From Cordia subcordata (taxonomy: Eukaryota > Streptophyta > Magnoliopsida > Boraginales > Cordiaceae), in assembly GCA_028554755.1 (NCBI GenBank), contig JAPTOF010000001.1, positions 8,966,001 to 9,030,000 of the forward strand: a DNA stretch of 64,000 nt. Direction: 5' to 3'. The translations under genes and the position numbers were made by a program. This document shows positions 13,936 through 26,300 of this stretch, piece by piece. Each line of letters starts with the position of its first letter. Position 1 is the first letter of the stretch. The notes below the pieces were generated by a model. That model was not told where the DNA came from, made no database searches, and saw only the letters and a program-made list of their open reading frames with translations.

Positions 13936-15368
13936 TAATGTCAGTTTAAAGGATTTTTCCTAACATATATGACATGAAGGACATGGCAGGTGACAATGCA
14001 TCGCATCACGTTTGCCCTAACGAAGCGCTGGTCTGCTTTTAACGTTGTTTACAGTACTGCACATGCATGGGGCCGCCCTGTACATCAGACAAGGAGGTCG
14101 TTTATTTATTTATTATATTATATGCTGATGAGTTTGCATTCCATAATAAGACACAAGTCAGCACACCTTTATCATACTTCATCCATTAGTTCCACTACGT
14201 ATCACTAGTTTTAAATTTTATGCTCCTTTTTTTTTTTCTTTTTCTTTTTTAAACTACTTGTAACATATCAACGTTAAAAATTGTGCAAGCGTAAACTTAA
14301 CGTGTTCCCTTTTAGTTCTTCTGCAGTCTGCAACAATCTTGCAAATTATCACGTCTCACTTTTATTTCTCTCTCTTTTTATGTTATTATATTTTATTATC
14401 AACTTACTTGATTTCTTTTTTATCTCACTTTAACGTTCACGATGTATATTTTGTTTGTTCATGGCTTATATGCTACTTATTTATAATATATGAATTATAT
14501 TGTTATAATTTATATTTTATTTGTTAACAATATGTATTCTACTTTGTCATCAATAAAAATTATTTGCTGACAAACCATACATTATTTGGTCATCATGACT
14601 ACACAATTTGTTCAAGATTTACATTTTACTTGTTTGTAATTTACATTATTTGTTCACAATATATATTTATTTACAATTTAAACACTATATGTGTGTGTAT
14701 ATATATATATATATATATTCACACTACTTGTTCATTCCCATCTGACTTTATTTCGACTCTCTTTTCTCTCACTAGATTCTTTTGAGCTTCAAGCACTAGA
14801 TTGGACCTCTGGATAACCAGTGAAAATAAAGCAGATTTTTCAAGGCAATTTTCATTCCAAAAGACTAGTTTTTAATTGCATACACACACACACGCATATA
14901 TTCCCATCTGGGGAGAGTCACTGCCAAATCTGACTGAGTGAACAGGAACGAAAAGTGAGGGTCAACAGTAATTTAACAAATGCGTCTTAGAGCTTTTTTC
15001 TTTTTCTTGCTCAAAGTCACTTAATAAGAAAAAGTATTTTTTCACAAACAAATACGTTTACTAAGTATACTCATAGAAAATAATAAATAAATAATAAAAT
15101 AGAGTAATATCTTACGATGCTCAGATTATATTAAGTTATCAAACATAGCGGATAAAAAACACGACATTGGTGTTTTTTTGTTTCCCCTACTTACTACTCG
15201 CAAGTATTTCATGTAAGGGGAAATAAATTCATAGAAATTACTTTAGAGTCGTCCTCCAGCAATTTATATTGCATTTCGCAGTGCTCTCACATGAAATTTT
15301 CTGTTTTTCAGTTTTCTCAAATGAAGATGAACTACATGAGAAAAAAACTGATAATAATTCATAGAAAA
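13936..15368. other. T-rich intergenic DNA, no gene seen
   Basis: Pyrimidine-rich filler with a TA/TG tract at about 14690-14719 and an AC tract near 14881. Chance ORFs only. Contains repeat copy A described separately. Confidence 0.5.
14044..14078 (+). repeat. GC-rich dispersed repeat, copy A
   Basis: GTTGTTTACAGTACTGCACA followed by TGCATGGGGCCGCCC. Almost the same word recurs at 19355-19390, and a weaker one at 16655-16683. Confidence 0.5.
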
Positions 15369-15686
15369 AGTAAAAAGCACTTTACCCATGTATTTTTTAA
15401 AAAGTCGCATAAAATTTGTTGTATTTTAAATCTTACTGATACCTTGTAATTTAAAAGAAGTCCCACATTGATCCCTACAGGTAAAAAATAAAAAAGGAAA
15501 ATATGCATCGATTTTAAAATAAGATGATGAATATATATATATATACACACACACACACATACCTGTTTTAAAATCATAGGGGTCAATTTGCAATGTTGGT
15601 AAAATCACAAAAATATCAGCAAGTGTTGAAACTGCAAAAACCTTATTTGACTTTTGCAAAATATGAGAAATAAAATGCATTTTACT
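15369..15686. mobile_element. Foldback/MULE-like MITE
   Basis: Left GTAAAAAGCACTTTACCCAT and right (reverse complement) GTAAAATGCATTTTATTTCT continue as inverted repeats to about 40 bp (both reach AAAAGTC). Interior holds an AT/AC microsatellite (15533-15560). Confidence 0.5.
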
Positions 15687-15839
15687 CATAAAAGAATAAA
15701 GTTTTGGTGTATGCCTACTATTGGTAGACCAAGCCGACAAGAAGGTATTTGATAACACAAGCTGATGAATATGAACTTCCCAAGCCATGAGGTCAAGGTC
15801 TAGTTTGTGCATGCGTATACGGATCATAATTATTGGATA

Positions 15840-16440
15840 AATTGACAAGTCCTATACATGTAATTCAACACGCCCCTATAGCTGAAAATCTTGACCATCT
15901 AACGTGATAAAAATATAAACCCGCTCCTAAGGTAAATTATGTCTAATCACCCAAGTTTTGAAGATTGTTTCAAGTATTTGTGTATGTGATTATTCAACTT
16001 GGTGTGGATGGTTTAGCTTAGAAATATCTCTTTTACATAAATCTGATTATCCACAATATGCAAGATTTAGCGTCCAACGGACAAGAGTTGCGCGTGCATT
16101 GAAAATGCGCTAGTACTTAAAAATCTTACCCATCTAAAAATCACGACAGACCCGCTCTAAGGTAATAATCTATGTTTAGTACTCTCACGTGATTCATCTA
16201 ATAATATAGAATTTCCTGTACGTCTAAATCTAGAGCATGTAAGTTTAACAATTACGAGATGAACGAGTGTTATATATATATATATACTCCTTTGGACACG
16301 TGCCTATACTTACAATCTTGCATGTCTAACACGATCCATTTAATCTGGCTCTAAGGTAAAAATCTTGATGGGTAAGTATTAATTGCGCAATTAATTAAAC
16401 CCGCTCTAAGGTAAAAATCTATCGGGGTGGGCCTAGTTTA
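15840..16440 (+). repeat. Dispersed/tandem repeats around CCCGCTCTAAGGTAA
   Basis: The word (A)CCCGCTCTAAGGTAA or close variants occurs near 15919, 16151, 16344 and 16399. It is usually preceded by AATCTT(G/A)CCCATCTAA and ACGCCCC/ACGTGC words. Unit lengths are irregular (about 230, 195, 55). Probably a decayed retroelement end with internal repeats. Confidence 0.5.
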
Positions 16441-16750
16441 GAGCATGTGAATTTCAACTTGGATGGACGAATGCATAATTCCTTAAAACACATGGTTCTA
16501 CACGAATACACTGATAATCAGAAGATACTAAACTATGAAATACCCTAAAAGAGCGTCGCTAGATGTCACTGCGGCTTTGTTTAGCGTGCTTGTGAATTGT
16601 GATGCATTGAGCTGTTTGCCCTAAGCCTATGCTTCAGCTTGAGATTGTCACTGGACTGTATACGTGCATGGGGATGCTCGCCTGCACGGAGCTAATAATA
16701 AGATCATTTAAGTATGCCGAGTGGCTTGCCATTTGAAGACTCAGCAGAAG

Positions 16751-16751
16751 T

Positions 16752-16787
<36 letters not shown>

Positions 16788-16789
16788 AC
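16751..16789 (+). repeat. CT microsatellite
   Basis: CT repeated about 15 times and ending in TA repeats. Confidence 0.5.
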
Positions 16790-17749
16790 TGTGGTTAGAT
16801 TAGTGAGTTAAAGATATTAGAGAAAAATGGGAAATATCATTGTTTAAACAGCCAATATATAGTAATGCAAATGAACCCCACCTGGAATATTGAATGACAT
16901 CAAACATGTTCAGCGTATATATTTTGCGTAACAAGAAAAACGGGTATCACTTATTTATTATCTTCTAGGTGTAGATTTAATATAATTGGCAGACTAATTT
17001 GACAAACATATTAGGATAAATAATTTATTTGGTCCTTTATATTTGATTCTTTTAACAATAAAGTATTTTATCTTTAAAATATACCAGTTCAGTCTCTCTC
17101 TTTTTATTTTATTTTATTTTGTAATTGGTGACGATGTTACTCCTAAACTCAAAAAAAGTTAAAAGTTAATGACATTAGGACTAGAATGATTTATAAATTA
17201 CAAAGATAAAATACTAATAACTTAACAACTTCCATTTTCTTAGAAACCTCCACCAAAACTAGATGTTTAAAAGCAAACAAGTACGAACAATCCTTTTCTC
17301 TACTTCTCTTGTGGAATTAGTCGGCGACTTATATCAATAGAGTAAAAAAAGATATGGCAAGTCTTCCGCTAATTACGTGACACCTAAATTTGTACCGCAG
17401 GAAAAAGCATTTGGAGTTCCTCATAATAAGCAATACTTTGAATTTGTGTCTGCTATAATTTGAAGTAGATCTCTCAATAATATTTCATATACAGGCGCTC
17501 TTTTTTTGAAAAAAAAAAAAGAAAAGAAAAGAAAAGAAGGTCATACTTCCAGAAAATTTTATAAATAAAAGTTAAAAAATACTTCCGCACTTCATACATT
17601 TGCTACTTTCTGCAGCTTGCCAACAGTTTAATGAAATATTTTTCTTTTTTTTTTTCTTAGTTATCTTCTCCTTTACGATAAAGACACGAGAGAAACGGAC
17701 ACAAGACTCCAGAAAAGGAACTTAAGGGGGACATTCTTCTCCTTCACAA
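16790..17749. other. AT-rich intergenic DNA, no gene seen
   Basis: Poly-A with GAAAA repeats at about 17509-17540. A half-element resembling MULE ends lies near 17030-17220 (TTTGGTCCTTTATATTTG and TAAATTACAAAGATAAAATA), too weak to call. Confidence 0.5.
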
Positions 17750-17811
17750 TAGTTCAAAACCGTCGTTAATGGTCAAAAAAACCGCCGTCTATAGTTTAAT
17801 CTTTTGTAGTG
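17750..17811 (-). mobile_element. CACTA-type MITE end
   Basis: On the minus strand it starts CACTACAAAAGATTAAAC, then has ACGGCGG and ACGACGG words, the typical CACTA terminus. The other end is missing. Confidence 0.5.
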
Positions 17812-18788
17812 CATTTGATGTCACACATTTTTTCTAAATGCGTGAATTTCGTTTGTTATGTGATTGATTTAATGTAATTGGAGCCTAAACGAGAAAATTA
17901 GTTCTAAAGAATGAACTTGCCATCAAGATCAGAACATCACACATGCAAGTTCCTTAATCGGTCCCATTCACTATTCAAGCTTCAATTGACGTGCTGCAAC
18001 AACAGGGTCCGTCTATTTATGTGTAGAGGACTGGGATACATATCACCTGATTAGGGTTGAGACCCACCACCCGTCTCCATACCAAAGGCCTCAAGAAGGC
18101 CATCTATGTCTACAAATGCGTGTTTTAGGAGGTGAGTAGGATTAGATTCCGATCTCCTATAACATCTTACACTATGACAAATATTTAATGGCACTGAATT
18201 ACCCAAATTATCTTATTATAATTATATGTATTATTAGTTTATAGTTATTCAATCTCGCTCATCTTGATTCTAGTGGAGTTGATCGCAAGAGAGGACCAAC
18301 CAAGGGTCATTCTTTTGAATAACCATGGAATATATGTCAAATTTTATAAAATATGAATCACGCACATATAAAGTTCACACCCTACCCACGTACTAATCAA
18401 GTCCTGGTTCTAACCCCAATCCTTCGACGTTTTCAAGAGTTTTCCGCGTTTAAGTTCATCTGCACACCTCCTCAAGTGGGGTCCACCATCTATAAGAAAA
18501 AGCCAAGTTAGCATCAAATGTGAAGCACTATTAATGAAGCAAACTCATGCATCCTTCGTTTTAACAAAAATTACGGGGAGGAAAAAATATCAATGCTTTT
18601 GGCTGGTTTTTTTTTTTCTTTTCTTTTCGCGACAAAGAAAATTCAATTAACGGAATCCGACCACTAGAATAATCAGTGGAGCCCGACAACCAACTAAGAA
18701 ATCTTGATATCCGCAGATCCCCTATACTGAGTACTAGTTAAATTGAGGGCACTCACCTAGAGTAAGGAATTGAATCTAAATGTGGAAT
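17812..18788. other. Intergenic DNA, no gene seen
   Basis: No supported ORF or repeat. Moderately less AT-rich at 18000-18180 without recognisable coding sequence. Confidence 0.5.
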
Positions 18789-19275
18789 TTTTTTCTTTTT
18801 TTTAGGTCAAAGATATTCATTAAAATTGAGGCAATAAGACTACAAAAGGTTCAGCCAATTCCAGCTAGGAATTGATCTTTGATCAAAATTACATTCAGAG
18901 GTGCAGGGACATTATCTATCCAATTACTAGCTAATTCCCTATGAGTTATCTTCTTTGCAATTCAATCCGCCGGGCGATTCGCTGTTCTTTTGACAAGCTG
19001 AAATTTGATGTTCAAAATTTCAGAAGTAATCTTTTTGGTATCCTTGATGATAGGGGCAGTTCTCTAATTTGTGGTACTCCTTGGCGAGGTGATCAACTTA
19101 AGAATAACGTCTGCATCATTCTTAACAATAATATTAGATAGATTAAGATTTTTTGCAAACCTACAAATGTCTTGTATAGTTATAGCCTCTGCTTTCTTGG
19201 CATTCTTGCAAAAGTCGTATTTATTTTTAACTTTTATTATTAGAACATTACTTGATGACTGCTTTGGCAGGTCTA
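18789..19275 (-). mobile_element. 5'-truncated L1-type LINE, RNase H end
   Basis: On the minus strand a degraded reading (KKAEAITIQDICRFAKNLNL, then NIIVKNDADVILKLI, later LVKRTANRPAD and WIDNVPAPLN) fits the RNase H-like C-terminal domain of plant LINEs: the AEA helix, a D in the second acidic site and the RxAN..AD block. It is broken by stops (for example TTN*RTAP and the gap after ANRPAD). A poly-A tail (plus-strand poly-T, 18789-18803) follows, as expected for target-primed insertion. Inactive. Confidence 0.5.
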
Positions 19276-19354
19276 TATTGTGCAGTCTAGACTAGAGGGG
19301 GGCATCGTTATTGCGCCTGGTGCGTATGCCCTAGAGAGGCTTCCTGCTGCTTGG

Positions 19355-19390
19355 CGTTGTTATAGCACCGCACGTGCATGGGGCCGCCCA
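19355..19390 (+). repeat. GC-rich dispersed repeat, copy B
   Basis: GTTGTTATAGCACCGCACG followed by TGCATGGGGCCGCCC, matching copy A at 14044-14078. It sits just beyond the truncated LINE end. Confidence 0.5.
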
Positions 19391-22300
19391 CAGAAAATGA
19401 CATCATTAACGCAAATGTACGTTTGGGTAGCTTTCCATGTAAACACATGTCATCCCTATTTAGGGGTCTAGTTGTGTATTCTCACTTTAAACTTAGGTCA
19501 TGTTTGACATAACTTTTGCAATTATTTTTCTACATTTGCTAGTATCATTGAAATTATAAAATGTTAATTATTCAGAAAAAGTGTTTTTTTTTTTTTTTTT
19601 TTTTAAAAAGTCAATCCAAATAACTTTTATGACTTAATGAGATTGTAATATGTTAAGAATCACAAAAATTTTATCTCAAAAACTAATTAATTAATTAATG
19701 TGAATAGGAGTCTCCACAGCACCTTATATGGTAAATCTTAATTTTGAGACTTTTTGATGCCATAGAAGTATATATTATAACATAGTACTTCATTTCTCAA
19801 AATTTATATTTATCATTTCCATCCTTAAAAAATATGATATACAAGCTATTTTAGTAAAATGAAACGACTCTCAAAATTATGTTCTAACAGAAAATATAGC
19901 ACCCCAATTTTTATCAAATCACAAAAGATCGCGCTCTTTTGCTACACGCAACGAATGTTTCTGCTATCGAACATGATTCAAGATCAAAATATGTTTCCAA
20001 AATTAAATTTTGGGCGTTAAAACTTAAAATGCTTGAGTTTAGTTGTTTAGGTTATTTTTTGTATCATAAAATGTAAATAATTAGTTATGCATGAGAGCAT
20101 TATAGCTTATCCTTTTCTTTCCCTTTCTTGGGGCCGTCATGCACAAAGTTTTAATACTTGGGGTTAAATATAAAGTGGGGGAAAAACATTCTCCTACATA
20201 ACAAAATAATATAATATTAATGAATGCATTATTACACTCATCACTAAAAAGACCGAAGTTCAAATCAATATCGATACTATTACACACAAAATCTTATAAA
20301 CTATACCCTTTATTAGATGCTATTTGAGAAGTGTATCCCACTTCTTTAAGAAGTATACAATTTTTGCCACCTCGTTAATTACTCTAGTTGATCGGACAGC
20401 TGAAGATACGAATAAATTCGTGTTTTCACAATAAAGGTTATTTGGAAACTTGTATATTCTTTGTGCCCACAGAATCAAAAGATAAACCAATAATTGATTC
20501 TTTAATTGACAGAAGAGAGAAGTTACAACAATAGATGCAATTTACTTAAACATGAGATAAGGTCTTCTTCTGCTAGTGCTGCTCCGCCTGCTTTTCTTTT
20601 GTTTTTTTTTTCTAGTTTTGGTCAACTAGAGCGTATCTTGATAGGCCAGATCTTAGTGCAGTTTTTAAAAATAATTTATCCTAGAACTGTGCCTGAATAA
20701 TATATTCATTTCGTTCGGATGGTTTGATGTTGTCTTCTCTTTTTATATCTTTTAAACACAAACTAAAAAAGTTGAAAATAATTCTTTTTAGACAAAGATG
20801 TTATAACAAATTAGGATATGATTATTCTTAGAGATGAGACTCCCAATCCTTCTAGTGTCATTCGTTAGCAACTCAGAAATCGTGGTTGGTGGATAGTCTA
20901 AAAAGTGAGGTTCCAAAGACGAGCTTAAACTAGAATTAACCAACTAATTCTCACGTTTATTGGCTTCTTTACATATGGGCTTGAAGATGAAACGTGGCTG
21001 ATTCGATAATATTCTTGCATTCTTCCTCTACCTAGGTTTCTATTTGCATTTATTATTGTTTTCTTTTAATATTGCATTAAATAGGAGAGCCTTCTGATTT
21101 CTGATCACATTTATTCACAATGGATCTAATATTATGTCATGTTAATTATGTTGGTAAGTTCTATTAATTATTTATTTCTTTACCAAATTAAAAAAATAAA
21201 TGGAAAAGAAAATACTACTTGCAGCGATCCAACACATGAAGGATCTTCTACAGTTGGGAAAGAAGGAAGTAGGGAAAATAATTAGAAAAAAAAAAAAAAA
21301 AGATGGTGGAGATCATTTCAAATTTTTTACTATCATAGGGGTAGTTTTAGAATGGTTTTTTACGGGGGTGCTAAGGTGATTTTGGATACAAGCATAATTT
21401 CAAAATCAAAATTAGTAAAATTACGGTGGCCTAATTAAGTAGCTTTTTGACTTAGAAAATGTTATGGCGTTTCAACAAATTTCTTGTAATCAGTAAAGAC
21501 TACAATAATACTATATTCCTAATAAGCATGTGTCGTGGAGTGAGTAAGAGGGCGTTTGGAAGTGCTTAAAGCTGGTCAAACTTACTGATAAGCAAAAAAC
21601 TTAAATTTAAGCGCTTGGCAGGTTCTACATATAAATAAGTAAAATTGACTTATAAGCACTAAAAAAAAAAAAAACAAAAAAAGCATAAAAAATGAACTGA
21701 AACATAGTTAGAATCTGCAAAATTAATATAAAGGACAAAAATGTCATTTTGAATAGTCAAGAACATTATAAAAATTCAAAGGAAAGAAGGAATAAAAAGT
21801 GGGGCAAAATAAGAAAAAAAAATATTATTTGCTTACTCAAAAAGAAAAAAGGCTGTTATTACATGTACAGTATCATGCATAGTAGAAATGATACTATTAA
21901 ATAATTTACTGTGTGAGAGAGGAATTTCATTAATAATCAATAACGGCTTTGACAAGTTCTCTCACTTGCATGCAAAAGTATATTTATCCTTTTTCAAGTA
22001 TTTAGCAGTATTTTTAAAATAGATAGCAAAAATGCAAGTTCGATGGTTTTACAATTTTTTTCAGATGTTAATTATAGGAAATGACAAGTGAATTAATTTA
22101 TTACATTTTCAAAATCTTGTTAATTAATTAATATATGAGCAGATCACACCAAGAGACAAATTAAAGGGGAGAATACGAAAGTGAAAGTGCTATTTGCTTT
22201 CTACTGCATCACAAATTTATTACTCGATGACTGGAAACATCACGCCATCAACAGTTCATTGCTAGAGCCTGCGGATTTCAGAAAGCTTTGTACCCTGATG

Positions 22301-22860
22301 AGGCTGTCAACAACATAAAATAGCATTTCTAGAGATATTACATGATTTTTATCGCCTACTTATCGACTCCTACATTTTCGCCTAGTTGGTACGTTAAAAT
22401 GACAAGCTTTTTTTGTTTTTATCTTTCGCTTTCTTAAGCATGCTAACTACGTGTGTAGCTTGGTCGTCATCTCATCCCTAACTATAGAGAGAAGTTGCCA
22501 AATAAACGTCTATATGACAGGTCGTATGTAGCATTTCCTCAACACGAAGTAGAGTTGAGAACTGTCAAACAGAAATAGGTAGTTTGACTGCATCATCGTA
22601 TAGAAGGAAGACTACAGAGCACAAGTGCCGCACGCACTGAGTGCCGCGCGCAGCACTCTATCATCTTCTCGAGGTGGAAATCAGAGCTGCTGACAGAATA
22701 TAGATCGGAGACCATAATGACCAAGATTCTAGGCTCATGATATATAAATGAGGAATTCTAACAATGCTTTAGGGACCAGAGCATTGCCACACCATAACTA
22801 ATTCTCAAAACATGACTTTTGGGGCCCCCTGTTCTTGAACTGTAACCATACATGACAAGT
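19391..22860. other. Intergenic DNA downstream of EMF1, no gene supported
   Basis: A MITE half-end near 21550-21660 (GGGCGTTTGGAAGTGCTTA), a fragment of the 46466-type MITE near 19575-19640 (AAAAAGTCAATCCAAATAAC), and poly-A runs. At 22639-22658 is a GC-rich hairpin (GAGTGC ... GCACTC). Nothing coding. Confidence 0.5.
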
Positions 22861-22891
22861 TATCAAGAAGATGAGCTGCAACCACAAGGAC

Positions 22892-22897
22892 TTTATT
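22892..22897 (-). terminator. Probable poly(A) signal of EMF1-like gene
   Basis: AATAAA on the minus strand, about 480 nt past the stop codon. The stretch 22870-23378 is less AT-rich than the flanks and fits a 3' UTR. The cleavage site is not visible, so the 3' end near 22870 is an estimate. Confidence 0.5.
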
Positions 22898-23378
22898 GAA
22901 TAACTGATCCTCCATTACTTCAAAGATACGGGCTTTTGCCCCTAAATTTTGGTTTCCTGTCTTGCTACGCCTACTTTCTCGGCTCAGAAATCTATTTGTT
23001 TTGAGAGGAAGCCAGTATAATATGCAACAGCTTCAACAGAGGCCCTACACAACAGATTTATGGGGATAACCTGTAGTGTCGATAGCAATTTGGACGCAGC
23101 ACCAAGAACTAATACTTAGTAACGTATATTCTAACTGCAGAATCTGAAAAATTGTTATCATCTAAATATCCATTTAGGTTTGAGACTAATCTTATTTAAT
23201 GGGGTGATGAACCCAAAACTTCATCTGATACACAGAAAATAAATAAAGTTTAAGCTGGAAAACTAAATTATAGTCTTAAGATGTGTAGGACAAATGCCTG
23301 AAAACCATTGTTCAAATTAGAGGCAAGCATTCTGAATGATAAGACTCTATGGTGCAGCTCTGTGCATAGGCACTTAGC

Positions 23379-26300
23379 TTATGATGTACGATGTCGTGCA
23401 TGCTCTCTCCCAGTTGTGAACTTGGTGGGCCGCTGCCTTTTTCTGCCATCTATGTTGACAGCATACGATCTCCCTTGATAAAAACTGTACTTTAGAACCT
23501 CCAAAGCTTCACCGCTAATAGTGTACTCGTTTCCAGGTTCTGGAATGCTAAATTCAGCAGGGTTTTGGTTAAAATGGCACTCACCAAGTTCCATACTTTC
23601 TCTACTTGGACAAGCAGTTCCAGAAACAGTGTTTGCTTCCAGGTTGACAATGCTTATTGACCTTTCAAGTCTGCCACAGTGCAGCGGAACCACAGAATCT
23701 GAAGTGCCAACATGTCCTTTTTGATTTCCAATCTTAAGCTTGTCCTTCCCCCGGCAAGGGGGCTCAGAAATTACTAAAGCTTCACTTTTAGGAAAACAGC
23801 TGTGGGATTTATTGAGTTGAAAAGGTAGAGCCTGGTTTCTTGATTCAAGCATCTCTATAGATCTGAAAGGAGTTTGATCTGTAAAACCAAACACCTTATC
23901 AAAAAACCTCATCATAAGGAGACAGAACAGTAAATGGATTATGAAGTGGCACCATAGAGGTAATTTAATTTTTCAGCATCTAAGAAGAAGATTCTTACTA
24001 TATACTGCAGATGAAGGCTGGGTCGACCTGCCACCAGCATTATGTACTCCGGGACCTTGATGTTGGTGCAAAAAGACTGATCTATTGAAAAAACTTCCTC
24101 TTTCATCCGTGCTCAAGGTTGGATGATAGCCACAGGGTGAGTAGGGTTTTCTGGGAAATCTATTTGCATCAACAGTGGAAGCTGCATTTGATGTCATACT
24201 ATTGTTCATTAGGCTGAGCAACTGCATCGCAGTTATGGTTTCATTAGAATACAGATCTAATGGAACCCTTGGATTTGGATGCAGCTCACCTCTCCCAGGT
24301 TTGGATGAAGTTGGCTGCAACTTGTTCTGCATTTTCATCTCTTCAGCCTTGATATCACTGATTGTTCTCCCTTTATGCTGTGTTTCTGTCCAATGAGCAT
24401 GTGTTTCTATGTTGTTTGATGGGGCAGGATACTTCTGGGCGACGCTGAAACCAAAGGGCATGTTCTCATTTTTGGATAACCATGCAGGCTTTGCTCCTTC
24501 ACTTGGCTGTGGCCCAGTTATGCTGGAACCAGAGACAGGAAATTGTGTGCTACTGGACAGTTTCTGCTGGTTCCCCGGAAATGTGCTGAGCATTTGGAGT
24601 TGACTTCCCTCCAGGTGGCTCAATCGGAAATGACTTCTGTCAGAATGGGAAAAAATGATTGAATTTGCAGTTGTGGCTACCCTTTTATCAACTGTCGCAG
24701 CTATGCCACTTGTTGCATTTGCATGATGAAAGTTTGTCACTCCAGGAGTTTCTGTTCGCCACCATGTAATTGGAGTATTTTCTTGTGTCCTTACTGACCC
24801 CGTGATTGTGTTATCAGTCCTCTTGGATAGGTACTGACCTTGACCTCCAGCCAATTGCCTCTCGAACTGGTTTCTTGCCATTAGTTCCACGATCTCCATA
24901 GGAATGTCCTCGGAAGATCCTTGCTGAAATGGCTTATTAGTCTTCCGATCATTATGTCCCTTCGATTCTTCCAAGGGTCCCTGAATTTCAACATTTTTCC
25001 CTTTTAAGGATGGACCACAGATATCCTAGGAACAGACATAAAGGAATTATCAGATGCCATATACTTCATAGACATTACAAATATAACCTAAATCAAGCCA
25101 TACGTACCAATTACAGTGAAAATAAGAAAATTAAAAAATCAAAGCAACAGGAGCACTAATATGAACACCATGTAAAATATGCTTATTACATGCTGCTAGA
25201 AAATAAACAAGCTATCGAGGTCCATTATAAGAAAAATAGTACAAAATAGCTTCATGAAAATGGATAACTGGACAAGCTTGGTTCTCCTATGCATTAAAAG
25301 ATTAACATTTTGAAGAAGGAAGTCCAAGAAACCGACAGACACACACACACAGAGGGAGGGTGGAGTGAGAGAGAGAATTAGTACCAGTTTCTGCCGTGTA
25401 GACCCTCTGCTATCAAAAAGAGTAGAACATTTCTGCTTCTCAAGAGTGATGCCCGTGGTATGTCCAATTCTTTCATTAAGATCCCATAGTAATCCTTTTC
25501 TCACAGACTGACTTGATGAGGGATTGTTTACCACATTGAATTCTCCGATGAGATTTTTGTCTTTCCAATGGGCGTACCTACTGGGTCTATCCTTCTGCTG
25601 AAGAAATGATGCACTGGTTATAGGAATGTTATCCACAGCAGTTTGTTCGGAACTTAGAGGCCTGCCTAAGGAAAGATCCAGGCCTACTCTGTTAGATGTG
25701 TCATTGTCTGATTGAAACTGATTTCTACTGGAAATACCCCGCATTAGTTCTGTTCGCTTTACCTGGCTTGGAACTTCTCCCAAAATGCTATAATTAGCAG
25801 TAGCCATAGATGTTTCACCATTTTCAACTTCTGGCCTCTTGCCTTTTAACAAACTAAGGCTTTTTTCTGTTTCTGATCTTCTGCAGGCAGTAGAAGCAAC
25901 ATTTGAAGAATTATCGTGAGGATTGTCAGAGAGAATTGTTCTGCCAACTTGATCATTGATTTGAATTGAAGTTTTCTTCTTCCACGATGACGGAAGCCTG
26001 TCATTGTTATGCTTAGATCGGTGACTCCCTTCTGCTTCTGAGTTAGAAACTTCACTTCTCATGTGGGGTCTTTCTGAATTTGATCGTGATGACCTTGCCT
26101 TTTTAGATACATTGGTCATGCCCCTTATCACTGGACTGTGGGAGTCCTCATCATTGTGCTTTCTTTTGGTCGAAGAACTCTGCTTTTCTTTCCTGATATC
26201 TTCACACGGAACCTCAGCCTCTGGTGCTACAGCCAACTGCTCTACGACAGATGCAGTGGCAATTGCATTAGATGGTGTATGGTCTTCTCCAATGCTACCA

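Noticed and set aside
15426..15848. 140-codon minus-strand ORF
   Set aside because: It crosses a MITE and a microsatellite (runs of C/V and I/Y residues), with no recognisable domain.
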